DNA of 36,613 nucleotides, taken from positions 1 through 36,613 of the forward strand of contig WYBB01000260.1 in assembly GCA_011526585.1 (NCBI GenBank), given 5' to 3'. Positions within the stretch are counted from its first letter, which is position 1. Each line of letters opens with the position of its first letter. Below the pieces are notes generated by a model. That model was not told the origin of the DNA, ran no database searches, and worked only from the letters and a program-made list of their open reading frames with translations. This DNA is from Deltaproteobacteria bacterium. Its GTDB lineage: Bacteria > Myxococcota_A > UBA9042 > PHBI01. Position numbers and translations under genes: made by a program. Shown here piece after piece: positions 1 to 6,906 of this stretch.

Positions 1-859
1 GGTCGCCGGCGGTGAACTCCTCCTGCGCGCGCTTGCGCGCCGCATCGTCGAGGCCGCCGTGGTAGACCACCACCTTCATCCCCGCGCGCGCCAGCGCCGC
101 CGCGGCCTCCTCGGTGTTCTTGCGCGTGGCGCAGTAGACGACGGCCACCCCGCCCGCGGCCAGGGCGCCCTTGACCAATTTGTTGGTCAGGCGTGGCTTC
201 TCGGCCATGCGCGCGATCGGCACGACCGACAGGTGCAGGTTGTCGCGCGCGAAGCCCGCCACCATGATCGTCGGGTCCTGCATGCCCAGCGAGCCGACGA
301 TGTCGCGCCGCACTTGCGCGGTCGCCGTCGCCGTGAACGCGCCCAGCCGCGGCGCGCCGAGCTCGCGGTAGGCATTGCCCAACCCTTGATAATCAGGACG
401 GAAATCGTGACCCCAATGCGAGATGCAGTGCGCCTCGTCGACCGCGAAGAGCGCGATCGGCAATCGCTTGAGCCGCGCCAGCGCACCCTCGTAGCGGAAG
501 CGCTCGGGCGCCACGTAGAGGAGCTTGAGCCTCCCGCTACGCGCGTCTTCGAGCACGCGCATCTGCTCGTCGAGCCCCAGCGTCGAGTTGAGGAACGCCG
601 CCGCCACGCCGCGCGCCCTGAGCTGGTCGACCTGATCCTTCATCAGCGCGATGAGCGGCGAGACGACCAGCGTCACGCCGGGCAGGAGCAGCGCCGGCAG
701 CTGGTAACACAAGGACTTGCCGGCGCCGGTCGGCATCACGCCGAGCACGGGCCGGCCGTCGAGGAGCGCCTCGACCAGCTCGCGCTGACCCGGCCGGAAC
801 TCGGAAAATCCCCAGTGCGCCCGCAGCGTCGCCTCGATCTCTGCGCGTCGTTCGCTCAT
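1..859 (-). CDS. recQ: RecQ-family ATP-dependent DNA helicase (partial, C-terminus beyond window)
   Basis: The first 286 codons are present and the gene runs off the left edge. RecQ enzymes unwind DNA 3'-5' in recombination and fork repair. In order I see the RecQ N-terminal motif with GFSEFRPGQRE (about residues 17-27), Walker A with MPTGAGKS, the SPLIALMKDQV motif, and a DEAH box followed by CISHWGHDFRPDY, which is the RecQ-specific aromatic loop. SFTATAT motif III is represented by AFTATAT, and the second RecA domain begins with VVYCATRK. The RQC and HRDC domains would lie outside the window. The start ATG at 859 is chosen because the protein aligns from its first residues. A TGCTATGGG element lies 9 bases upstream, suggesting a very short leader. 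The gene is divergent from the adenylating-enzyme operon. The family is secure; the C-terminal domains cannot be assessed. Confidence 0.93.
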   Translation of the reverse strand, partial: MSERRAEIEATLRAHWGFSEFRPGQRELVEALLDGRPVLGVMPTGAGKSLCYQLPALLLPGVTLVVSPLIALMKDQVDQLRARGVAAAFLNSTLGLDEQMRVLEDARSGRLKLLYVAPERFRYEGALARLKRLPIALFAVDEAHCISHWGHDFRPDYQGLGNAYRELGAPRLGAFTATATAQVRRDIVGSLGMQDPTIMVAGFARDNLHLSVVPIARMAEKPRLTNKLVKGALAAGGVAVVYCATRKNTEEAAAALARAGMKVVVYHGGLDDAARKRAQEEFTAGD

Positions 860-868
860 CGGCGGCGC

Positions 869-877
869 CCCATAGCA
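869..877 (-). promoter_or_regulatory. Putative extended -10 element of the RecQ gene
   Basis: Reading on the minus strand, TGCTATGGG ends 9 bases before the ATG at 859. It fits the TGnTAnnnn pattern seen upstream of other first genes here. A transcript starting about 7 bases downstream of the hexamer would have a leader of only a few bases. No good -35 box was seen. Confidence 0.4.
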
Positions 878-941
878 CGCGCGCGCCGCATGCGCATTCC
901 TCTCGCGCGCCGCCAGGTCACTGGTTGGCACCCGGAGGCCG

Positions 942-950
942 TGTTATGGA
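942..950 (+). promoter_or_regulatory. Possible extended -10 element overlapping the first ATG of the adenylating enzyme
   Basis: TGTTATGGA ends 7 bases before a second in-frame ATG at 958. If this is the promoter, translation would begin at 958 on a leaderless mRNA. Against this, GGAGG at 934-938 is well placed for the ATG at 946, which lies inside the element. The two readings exclude each other. Confidence 0.25.
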
Positions 951-2214
951 CCCACGCATGCTCGTCGACGCGCTCTTCGATGTAGCGGCGCGGCACGCGG
1001 GCCGCCCGGCGATCCAGACGCCCGAGGCCCAGCTCGACCACGCCGCCCTCGCGCGCGCCATCCGCGACCGCGCCACCGCCTTGTCGCCGCTCCCCGCCGG
1101 CCGCCCCTTCGTCGTCCGCGCAGCCGACCCCCTGAACGCGCTCATCGACGCCCTCGCCGTGCGCCTCGCCGGCGCCGTGCCGCTCCTCTGCGCGCCCGAC
1201 GCGCCCGACCCCGCCGCGCTCGCCGACGCCCTCACCGCCCCGCTCCCCCCCGAGACCGCGTGGCTCCTGCCGACCTCGGGCACGACCGGCGCGCCGCGCC
1301 TCGTCGCCGTCACCGACGCGCAGGCGCTGGCCGCCTCCCTCACGCACACCCGCCTCTCCGCCGCCTCGCCCGGCCGCGCGCAAGCTGTCACCGTGCCGCC
1401 CTGGACGGCCTACGGGCGCAACACCTGGCTCGGCGCCCTGCTCGGCGGCGCCACCGTGCGCTACTCGCCGCCGACCGCGCCGCGCGCGCTGCTCTCTGCG
1501 CTCGCCGATCCCGCGGTCGACTTCGGCGCGACCACGCCGCCGGTGGTGCGCGCGCTCGCACGCCTGTCGCCCACCCCGGCCTCATCCAGCCCTGGCGCGG
1601 CGCGCGCCCCGCTCATCACCGCGGCCGCCGCCTACCCGACGGACGCCGCCGCCGCCGTCGCCGAGCGCCACCAGATCGCCGTGCTCGATCGTTACGGCGC
1701 GACCGAGGTCGGCCCCATCGCCCAGGCGCGCGAGCCGGGCGGCCCGCTGCACCCCGCGCCCGAGGTCCGGCTCCGCGCCGTGCGCGCCGCGCCGTCCGAG
1801 CCCGAGCGCCTCGAGGTCTCGAGCCCTTCGGTCGCGCTCGGCCTGGTCGGCGGCCGGCCCTTCGGCGGCGTGTTCCGCACCGCGGACGCCTGCGCGCTCG
1901 GGCCCGACGGGACCTTGCGCCTGCTCGGCCGCGTCGACCGCGTCATCAAGCGCATGGGGCGTCAGGTCGATCTCGCCGCGCTCGAGCGCCACGTCGCCTC
2001 CCTGCCCGGGGTCGGGCACGCGCGCCTGCGCGTCGAGCCCGGCGCGCTCGACGCCGAGCTCATCGCGCTCATCGTGCCGAGCACCGACGGCGCGCCCGAC
2101 CCGCGCGTGCTCGACGCCGCGCTCGCGCGCCTCGCCCCCTGGGAACGACCCACCCGAGTCGAGCTCGTCAGCCCGAGCGCGATCGACCCGAGCAAATGGA
2201 GCGCCGGCTCGTGA
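946..2214 (+). CDS. AMP-binding acyl/aryl adenylating enzyme (stand-alone adenylation domain)
   Basis: This 422-residue member of the ANL superfamily should activate a carboxylic acid with ATP and load it onto a thiol, most likely the carrier protein encoded next. The phosphate-binding loop TSGTTGAPR starts at about residue 110. YGATEVGP, the A5 motif, is at about 250. GRVDRVIKRMGRQVDL, the A7/A8 hinge region, is near 330. The C-terminal subdomain is short and ends in DPSKWSAGS, where the Lys may be the A10 catalytic lysine. The protein is shorter than usual for CoA ligases (500 or more residues). ATG 946 has GGAGG at 934-938; TTG 925 and ATG 958 are alternative starts. The stop overlaps the GTG of the carrier protein gene (GTGA), so the genes are translationally coupled. 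The substrate cannot be read from the sequence. Confidence 0.85.
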   Translation: MDPRMLVDALFDVAARHAGRPAIQTPEAQLDHAALARAIRDRATALSPLPAGRPFVVRAADPLNALIDALAVRLAGAVPLLCAPDAPDPAALADALTAPLPPETAWLLPTSGTTGAPRLVAVTDAQALAASLTHTRLSAASPGRAQAVTVPPWTAYGRNTWLGALLGGATVRYSPPTAPRALLSALADPAVDFGATTPPVVRALARLSPTPASSSPGAARAPLITAAAAYPTDAAAAVAERHQIAVLDRYGATEVGPIAQAREPGGPLHPAPEVRLRAVRAAPSEPERLEVSSPSVALGLVGGRPFGGVFRTADACALGPDGTLRLLGRVDRVIKRMGRQVDLAALERHVASLPGVGHARLRVEPGALDAELIALIVPSTDGAPDPRVLDAALARLAPWERPTRVELVSPSAIDPSKWSAGS

Positions 2215-2480
2215 ACGACCACCATCCGCCCGAGCCCGACCTCGACCGCGGCCTCGCCGCCCTCGTCTCCGGCGCCGCGCGCGGTCGCCTCGCGCCCGCC
2301 GCCATCACGCCCGAGACGCCGCTCGGACCGGGGGGCGCCGCGCTGGACTCGGTCGAGCTCCTCGAGCTCGTCGTCTCGATCGAAGAGCGCTTCGCCGTCG
2401 AGGTCGAGCCCGAGGACCTCACCCGGCTCGACACCTTCGCCCGCCTCGTCGACCTCGTCGCCGCACGCCTTCCGCGATGA
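2211..2480 (+). CDS. Acyl carrier protein
   Basis: This 89-residue acidic protein has the phosphopantetheine attachment motif ALDSVELLELV with Ser47, followed by a typical helix II/III pattern (SIEERFAVEVEPEDL, then LDTFARLVDLV). The attached 4'-phosphopantetheine arm would carry the acyl group activated by the upstream adenylating enzyme and present it to the downstream acyltransferase. GTG 2211 is chosen because GGAG at 2198-2201 is well spaced. An in-frame ATG at 2196 is possible but has no ribosome-binding site. The gene overlaps both neighbours, by GTGA at the start and ATGA at the end, so all three are tightly coupled. The length and single carrier domain indicate a dedicated carrier protein for this operon. 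It is not the housekeeping fatty-acid ACP, because no fab genes are nearby. Confidence 0.88.
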   Translation: MNDHHPPEPDLDRGLAALVSGAARGRLAPAAITPETPLGPGGAALDSVELLELVVSIEERFAVEVEPEDLTRLDTFARLVDLVAARLPR

Positions 2481-3346
2481 GCCTGGCCGCGCTGCGCCAC
2501 CGCCTCGTCGCCGCCTCGACCGCGCTGCCGCTACCGCTTGGCCGCGCGGCGCTCGCGCTCCTCTCCCGCGGGGTCGCGCCGGCGCGACTGCCGACCGCGC
2601 TGGCCGCCGCCACCGCCTTCGGCCTCACCGGCCCGGCGCGCGCCCGCTTCTGCCGCCGGGTGTGGCTCGGCAACAAGCTCAATGAGCTCGTCTACGCGCG
2701 CCTCGCCCGCGACCCCTCGCGCCTCGCCGACCTCGTCGACCTCGCCGCGCTCGACGCCCTCGGCTCGCCGCGCGGGCTCGTCTTCGCCTCGACCCACCTC
2801 GGCCCCAACTATGTCGCCGCGGCGGCGGTGCACGCGCGCCTGCCCGAGACGCTCTTCCTGCTCGGCCACCCCGGGCTCGGCCCTCGCGGCGCCCGCACCC
2901 TGGCGGTCGACACCGAGCACGAGCGCGCCGCCGCCCTGCTCGTCGCGCGCCGCCACCTGCGCGCCGGCGGCTCGGTCTACATCGCCCCTGACGGCACCGC
3001 CGGCCCGCTCGACCACGAGGTGCCTCTCCGCGGCGGCGTCGTGCCGATGAGCCGCGGCGCCGCCGCCCTGGCCCGCCTCGCGCACGCTCACGCGCTCCCG
3101 ATCATGGTCGGCTGGTGCGACGGGCACCTGCGCTTCATCACCGGGCCACCCATCCCGCCCGCACCATCCGCCGAGGCCGACACCGCCTGGCTCGCGACCT
3201 ATCTCGCCCAGGTCGACCGCTGGTGCCGTGAGCTGCCGCCGGAGAACCTGCGACTCTACGGCAGCATCTACGCACACTGGCGAGCGCCGGCACCGGACGA
3301 CGCTCCCTTTTCGACGAACGACCCGCGCGACCCGCCCCGGAGTTGA
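2477..3346 (+). CDS. LpxL/HtrB-like acyltransferase (lysophospholipid acyltransferase superfamily)
   Basis: This 289-residue protein resembles the LpxL/HtrB branch of the LABLAT acyltransferases, which move an acyl chain from ACP to a hydroxyl group at the inner face of the membrane. The catalytic His is H107 in FASTHLGPN, followed by a conserved-looking VYIAPDGTAG block with D172 and a later GGVVPMSRGAAALAR segment. The N-terminus is moderately hydrophobic and could act as a membrane anchor. The start ATG overlaps the carrier-protein stop (ATGA). The context suggests that it receives the chain from the carrier protein encoded upstream. The acceptor is unknown; lipid A is unproven because no lpx genes are present. 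A related acyltransferase lies at 5074-5961 on the other strand. Confidence 0.72.
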   Translation: MSLAALRHRLVAASTALPLPLGRAALALLSRGVAPARLPTALAAATAFGLTGPARARFCRRVWLGNKLNELVYARLARDPSRLADLVDLAALDALGSPRGLVFASTHLGPNYVAAAAVHARLPETLFLLGHPGLGPRGARTLAVDTEHERAAALLVARRHLRAGGSVYIAPDGTAGPLDHEVPLRGGVVPMSRGAAALARLAHAHALPIMVGWCDGHLRFITGPPIPPAPSAEADTAWLATYLAQVDRWCRELPPENLRLYGSIYAHWRAPAPDDAPFSTNDPRDPPRS

Positions 3347-3365
3347 CGCACCCGGAGCACCTGCG

Positions 3366-3371
3366 TATGAC
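3366..3371 (+). promoter_or_regulatory. Possible -10 hexamer (TATGAC) just upstream of the dehydrogenase-isochorismatase gene
   Basis: TATGAC ends 8 bases before the ATG at 3380, a placement like the leaderless-type elements elsewhere. The TG dinucleotide is one base too far upstream for a perfect extended -10. Confidence 0.25.
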
Positions 3372-3379
3372 GCCGCGCC

Positions 3380-5067
3380 ATGCACACCGTCGCCGCCACC
3401 GCACCCCATGACGTCCTCCTCGGTCTCGCCGTCGGCGAGGGCACCGGCCCCGAGCTGGCCTCCGTCTTCGAGGAGGCCGTCGCCGCCTTCGCGCGCGCCG
3501 CGGACCTCGCCGTGACGGTGAGCCGCGCGCCCGGCCTCTACCGCACCTTCGGCGGCGTGCTCGCCGCCGGCCTCGACGCGGCCGCGGTCGAGCGCTCGAG
3601 CGACGAGGACGTCGAGCGCTACCAGACCTGGGTCAAGACCGTGCACGCCCGGGGCGCACGCGCGATCTTCCGCACCGCCTTCAACGCCCAGCCGCTCTAT
3701 GTCGTGCGCGAGCGCCTCGCCTGCGTCAAGGTCGAGACCCTGCCCAACGGCGACGGCGAGATCCTGCTCGTGCGCGACCAGACGCAGGGCTTCTACGGCG
3801 GACAGAACGACCGCGACGGCTCGGCCGATCGCATCACCCGCACGACCACGTTTTCACGCGCGCACACCTATCGCGTGCTCGACTTCGCCGTCGCCGAGGC
3901 GACGCGCCGCTTCGGCGGCCGCGACCGCATCGGGCCGGTGGTGATGGCCTACAAGTTCCACCTGCTCGACCTGCGCTTCGCCAACTGGGTCGCCGACTAC
4001 GCGCGCGAGCGCGGCGTCGACGTGCGCGTCTATCAGCCCGACACGATGAACCGCAACCTGCTCCGCGGCGCCTGGCGCGGCAACGCCGTCGTCGTCGGCG
4101 GCAACGAGTGGGGCGACATCATGCACGCCGATCTGTTGGCCCGCGCCGGCTGCGCCAACCAGGACGAGCGCTGCTCCGAGAACGTCTACCTCGCGCCCGA
4201 GCTCGCCGGCCTCGTCGAATACCAGACCGTGCACGGCTCGGCCGACGACATCGCCGGCAAGGACCTCGTCAACCCGACCGCCACCCTGCGCGCCGTCGCC
4301 CACATCTTCGAGCACCAGCTCGGCGTGCCCGGGCTCGTCGCCGCGCTCGAGAGTTCCCTGCGCGACGGCTCGACCCGGACCCCCGACGTCGGCGGCGCGC
4401 ACGGCACGCGCGCGGTCGCCGCCCACCTCGTCGAGCGCACCGTCGACCTCTGGCGCCGCCCCCCGCCCACCCCTTCCCTCCCCGGGACCGCGCTCGTCGT
4501 CGTCGACACCCAGCGCGACCTGCTCGCCGACGACGGGCGCTTCCCGCGCTCGGCCTCGTCGATCAGGCGAGCGTCGCCGACCTCGTGCGCGGGCTCGAGG
4601 CGACCGTCGAAGGCGCGCGCACCCACGGCGTGCCGGTCGTCTTCGTGCGCACCCACGGCGACGCGAACCGCCTCGCCGACAACGTCGCGCGCCGCCACGA
4701 GCGCACCGGCCGCGGCGGCTACCTCGCCGCCGGCACCGACGGCGCGGCCTTCTTCGGCGTCGCCCCGCGCGCGACCGATACGGTCGTGAGCAAGCTCGGC
4801 TACGACGCCTTCATCGGCACCGAGCTCGAGACCCACCTGCGCGCGCGCGGGATCGACCACCTCGTCATCGCCGGGGTCTTCACCGACGTGTGCGTCGACG
4901 CGCTGGCGCGCACCGCCTTTCAGAAGGGCTTTCGCGTGAGCGTCGTCGCCGACGCGACCCTGCCGCTCGAGCGCGCGCAGGACGACGCCCTGGCCTTCAT
5001 GACCCGCTTCTACGACGCCACCATCGTGCCGGCCGCCGACGCCTTCGCCGACCTCATCGCCTCCTGA
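3380..5067 (+). CDS. Isocitrate/isopropylmalate dehydrogenase-like protein fused to isochorismatase-family hydrolase (frameshifted)
   Basis: Residues 11 to about 360 resemble NAD(P)-dependent isocitrate/isopropylmalate dehydrogenases. GEGTGPE stands for the usual GDGIGPE, followed by QTQGFYGG, GNAVVVGGNEWGDIMHADL and, near the end, VHGSADDIAGKDLVNPTATLRA. An isochorismatase-like domain then begins with TALVVVDTQRDLL, whose D376 is the expected catalytic Asp. The frame is lost soon after DGRFPR near 4549-4556. The rest of the hydrolase continues one frame over: GLVDQASVADLV, GVPVVFVRT, VVSKLGYDAFIGTELE with the catalytic Lys, and GVFTDVCVDALARTAF with the nucleophilic Cys. It ends at 5067. As read, the first frame stops at 4789 with a nonsense tail. 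Adding one base, for example a third G in the GG of TCGGCC, would restore a 562-residue fusion. This is either a sequence error or a true mutation. Substrates of both domains are unknown. Confidence 0.72.
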
Positions 5068-5073
5068 GCCGCA

Positions 5074-5961
5074 TCAGGGCTCTGGCGCGATCCCGCCGAA
5101 GGTCTCCGCCCCGAGCAACCAGTCGATGTGGTACGCGCTCAGGACCTCGGGCTCGCGCTCGAGCCAGCGCTCGAGCCAGCTCGCGATCGCCTGGCAGGCC
5201 ACCGGCACGAACGCCTCCCGCGCCGCGTCGTACGGCAGCGCCAGCGCCGGGTGCACGCGCACACGCACACGGGCGTCCGCCCAGCTCGAGCTCACCGGCA
5301 CGATCGGCACGCGCGCCATGTGCGCCAGCGTCGCCGCGCCGACCCGCATGCGCGGCGTCTGCCCGAGCGCGCTCACGACCTCGTGGCCGGCGCCCATCGG
5401 GCCATCACCCGCGACCAGCACCGCGCGACCGGCGCGCAGCGCCTTGAGCACCACCAGGCCCGCCGAGGCGCGCGCCCTGACGTCGCTGTCCTGGCCGACA
5501 TAGATCGTATCCGGGTAGGCCGCGGCCCCCTGGACCGCGCTCAGGACGCTGGGCCTCCAGCCGCGTGCACCGAGCGCGTGCTTGATCAGCGCGCCGAAAC
5601 CGAGGTGCCAGCTGAGCAGGATGGCGCCGCCGCTCGGCCGGTGCTCGAGCCCCGACACCTCGAGCAGCCCTTCGAGCGCCCGCCACTCGCGATGGCGCAC
5701 CAGCGAATAGGCCATGAGCTTGCGCAGCGCGCGCGCATGGATCCGGCGACGCAAGGCCTCGCGCTCATGCCGGTCGAGCGCCGGAAAGAGGCGCTCGAGG
5801 TGTCCGGGCGCAACCAGCCAGCGCGGCGAGTAGCGACGCAGCAGCGGCTCGCCGACGACGGCCAGGACCGGCTCGGGGCCGTGCAACAACGCATGACGCA
5901 CGACCGCGGAGGCACGCCCACGCACCTGCGACACGAGCCCGCTCGTCATCGCCGACGACAT
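5074..5961 (-). CDS. LpxL/HtrB-like acyltransferase, second copy
   Basis: This 295-residue protein belongs to the same acyltransferase superfamily as the product of 2477-3346. LLSWHLGFGALIKHAL carries the presumed catalytic His. AVLVAGDGPMGAG is the equivalent of the downstream Asp-Gly block, and VPIVPVSSSW follows. A lipid-A-type or related O-acylation at the membrane is expected from the family; the substrate is unknown. The longest open frame extends upstream to 6207, but the part before MSSAMTSG overlaps the sulfotransferase gene and lacks family similarity, so ATG 5961 is chosen. ATG 5949 is an alternative. A TGGTAAAGC element ends 7 bases before ATG 5961. The gene is divergent from the sulfotransferase, with 42 bases between the start codons. 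It ends 6 bases after the convergent isochorismatase-like domain. Confidence 0.72.
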   Translation of the reverse strand: MSSAMTSGLVSQVRGRASAVVRHALLHGPEPVLAVVGEPLLRRYSPRWLVAPGHLERLFPALDRHEREALRRRIHARALRKLMAYSLVRHREWRALEGLLEVSGLEHRPSGGAILLSWHLGFGALIKHALGARGWRPSVLSAVQGAAAYPDTIYVGQDSDVRARASAGLVVLKALRAGRAVLVAGDGPMGAGHEVVSALGQTPRMRVGAATLAHMARVPIVPVSSSWADARVRVRVHPALALPYDAAREAFVPVACQAIASWLERWLEREPEVLSAYHIDWLLGAETFGGIAPEP

Positions 5962-5968
5962 CCCGCGC

Positions 5969-5977
5969 GCTTTACCA
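5969..5977 (-). promoter_or_regulatory. Putative extended -10 element of the second acyltransferase gene
   Basis: On the minus strand TGGTAAAGC ends 7 bases before ATG 5961. It forms one arm of the dyad at 5973-5994, which implies promoter overlap with the sulfotransferase gene. Confidence 0.4.
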
Positions 5978-5994
5978 GAACCCGCGCTCTGGTA
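5973..5994. repeat. Inverted repeat TACCAGA-8-TCTGGTA between divergent genes
   Basis: Two perfect 7-base arms (5973-5979 and 5988-5994) are separated by 8 bases in a 42-base divergent intergenic region. Each arm contains the TCTGGTA part of a putative extended -10 element that reads away from the other. The dyad may simply be two back-to-back promoters, or it may be an operator. The arms could also form a short hairpin, but there is no U-tract. Confidence 0.6.
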
Positions 5995-5998
5995 GAAG
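5990..5998 (+). promoter_or_regulatory. Putative extended -10 element of the sulfotransferase gene
   Basis: TGGTAGAAG ends 5 bases before ATG 6004. A TTTACC at 5971-5976, 16 bases upstream of the TAGAAG hexamer, matches four of six positions of a TTGACA-type -35. GAAGG at 5995-5999 could instead act as a Shine-Dalgarno sequence, so this short stretch may be read in either way. Confidence 0.42.
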
Positions 5999-6003
5999 GC
6001 GAC

Positions 6004-6828
6004 ATGACCGCCCACCCGACACGACCGCGCACGATCTTCCTGCACATCCCCAAGGCCGCCGGCACGACCTTCATCCAGGTCCTCGAGCGGCAGTTCCCGC
6101 GCGGCACCGTGCTCGCCCGCCATGCCCTCGGCCTCAACGGCTTGGAACCGCGCATCGCCGACATCCCCGGGCCGGAGCGCGCGAAAATTCGCTGTCTTCA
6201 CGGGCACTTCCTACACGGCGTCCACGCCGCGCTGCCCGGCCCATCGCGCTATCTGACGATGCTGCGCGAGCCGGTCGATCGCCACGTCTCGAGCTACTTC
6301 TTCGCGCTGCAGAACCCCGACGCGCCGCGAAACCGCTGGGTGCGCGAGCGCCCGACCGACCTCGACGGATACCTCGCCGTGCTCGAGGACGAGGGCCGCC
6401 TGAACCGGCAGACGCACCTCATCGCCGGACCCGCGCTGCCCGACGAGCCCACCGATGTGCTCGCGCGCGCCCGCCTCCACCTCGAGCGCGACTTCGATCT
6501 GGTCGGCCTGACCGAGCGCTTCGACGAGACCCTGCTCCTCGCCTGGCGACGGCTCGGCTGGCGCCACATCCTGTATCGGCGCGTCAACGTCACCCGCTCG
6601 CGCGCGCCGCTCTCGGCGATCTCGCCGGCGCAGCGCGCGGCCATCGAGCGCGCCAACGCCCTCGACATCGAGCTCTACGACTTCGCCCGCCGCCGCTTCG
6701 TGGCCGCGATCGCCGACGCCGGTATCGGCGCGACCGAGCTCCGTTTATATCGAACCATGAACACCCTCTACAGCCGTGCCCGCGGCGGCCTCGGACAGCT
6801 CAAGCGCCGCCTCCTGCCCGCCTCCTGA
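6004..6828 (+). CDS. Sulfotransferase-family protein (PAPS-dependent)
   Basis: This 274-residue protein starts with IFLHIPKAAGTTF (residues about 12-24), the 5'-phosphosulfate-binding loop of the Sulfotransfer_2 type. It continues with MLREPVDRHVSSYFF, the 3'-phosphate-binding motif. The rest, with LVGLTERFDETLLL and a C-terminal LYDFARRRF, matches the carbohydrate-sulfotransferase-like bacterial proteins that I recall. The expected reaction is transfer of sulfate from PAPS to a hydroxyl of a glycan or lipid, which is not identifiable here. ATG 6004 is used because the family similarity starts at once and GAAGG precedes it. Frame upstream of 6004 is open but lies over the opposite-strand acyltransferase. 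The pairing with an acyltransferase hints at modification of a surface glycolipid (inference). Confidence 0.82.
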   Translation: MTAHPTRPRTIFLHIPKAAGTTFIQVLERQFPRGTVLARHALGLNGLEPRIADIPGPERAKIRCLHGHFLHGVHAALPGPSRYLTMLREPVDRHVSSYFFALQNPDAPRNRWVRERPTDLDGYLAVLEDEGRLNRQTHLIAGPALPDEPTDVLARARLHLERDFDLVGLTERFDETLLLAWRRLGWRHILYRRVNVTRSRAPLSAISPAQRAAIERANALDIELYDFARRRFVAAIADAGIGATELRLYRTMNTLYSRARGGLGQLKRRLLPAS

Positions 6829-6906
6829 TCTCGGCGTGAATATCCGTCCGCGCCGCTGCGTATCGGGTCGTTGGCGCTCAGGACGACTCCGTCGACGAGG
6901 TGTGCG

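Noticed and set aside
4530..4570. Programmed ribosomal frameshifting as an explanation for the split isochorismatase-like domain.
   Set aside because: I saw no slippery heptamer or internal Shine-Dalgarno near the shift; a sequence error or mutation is simpler.
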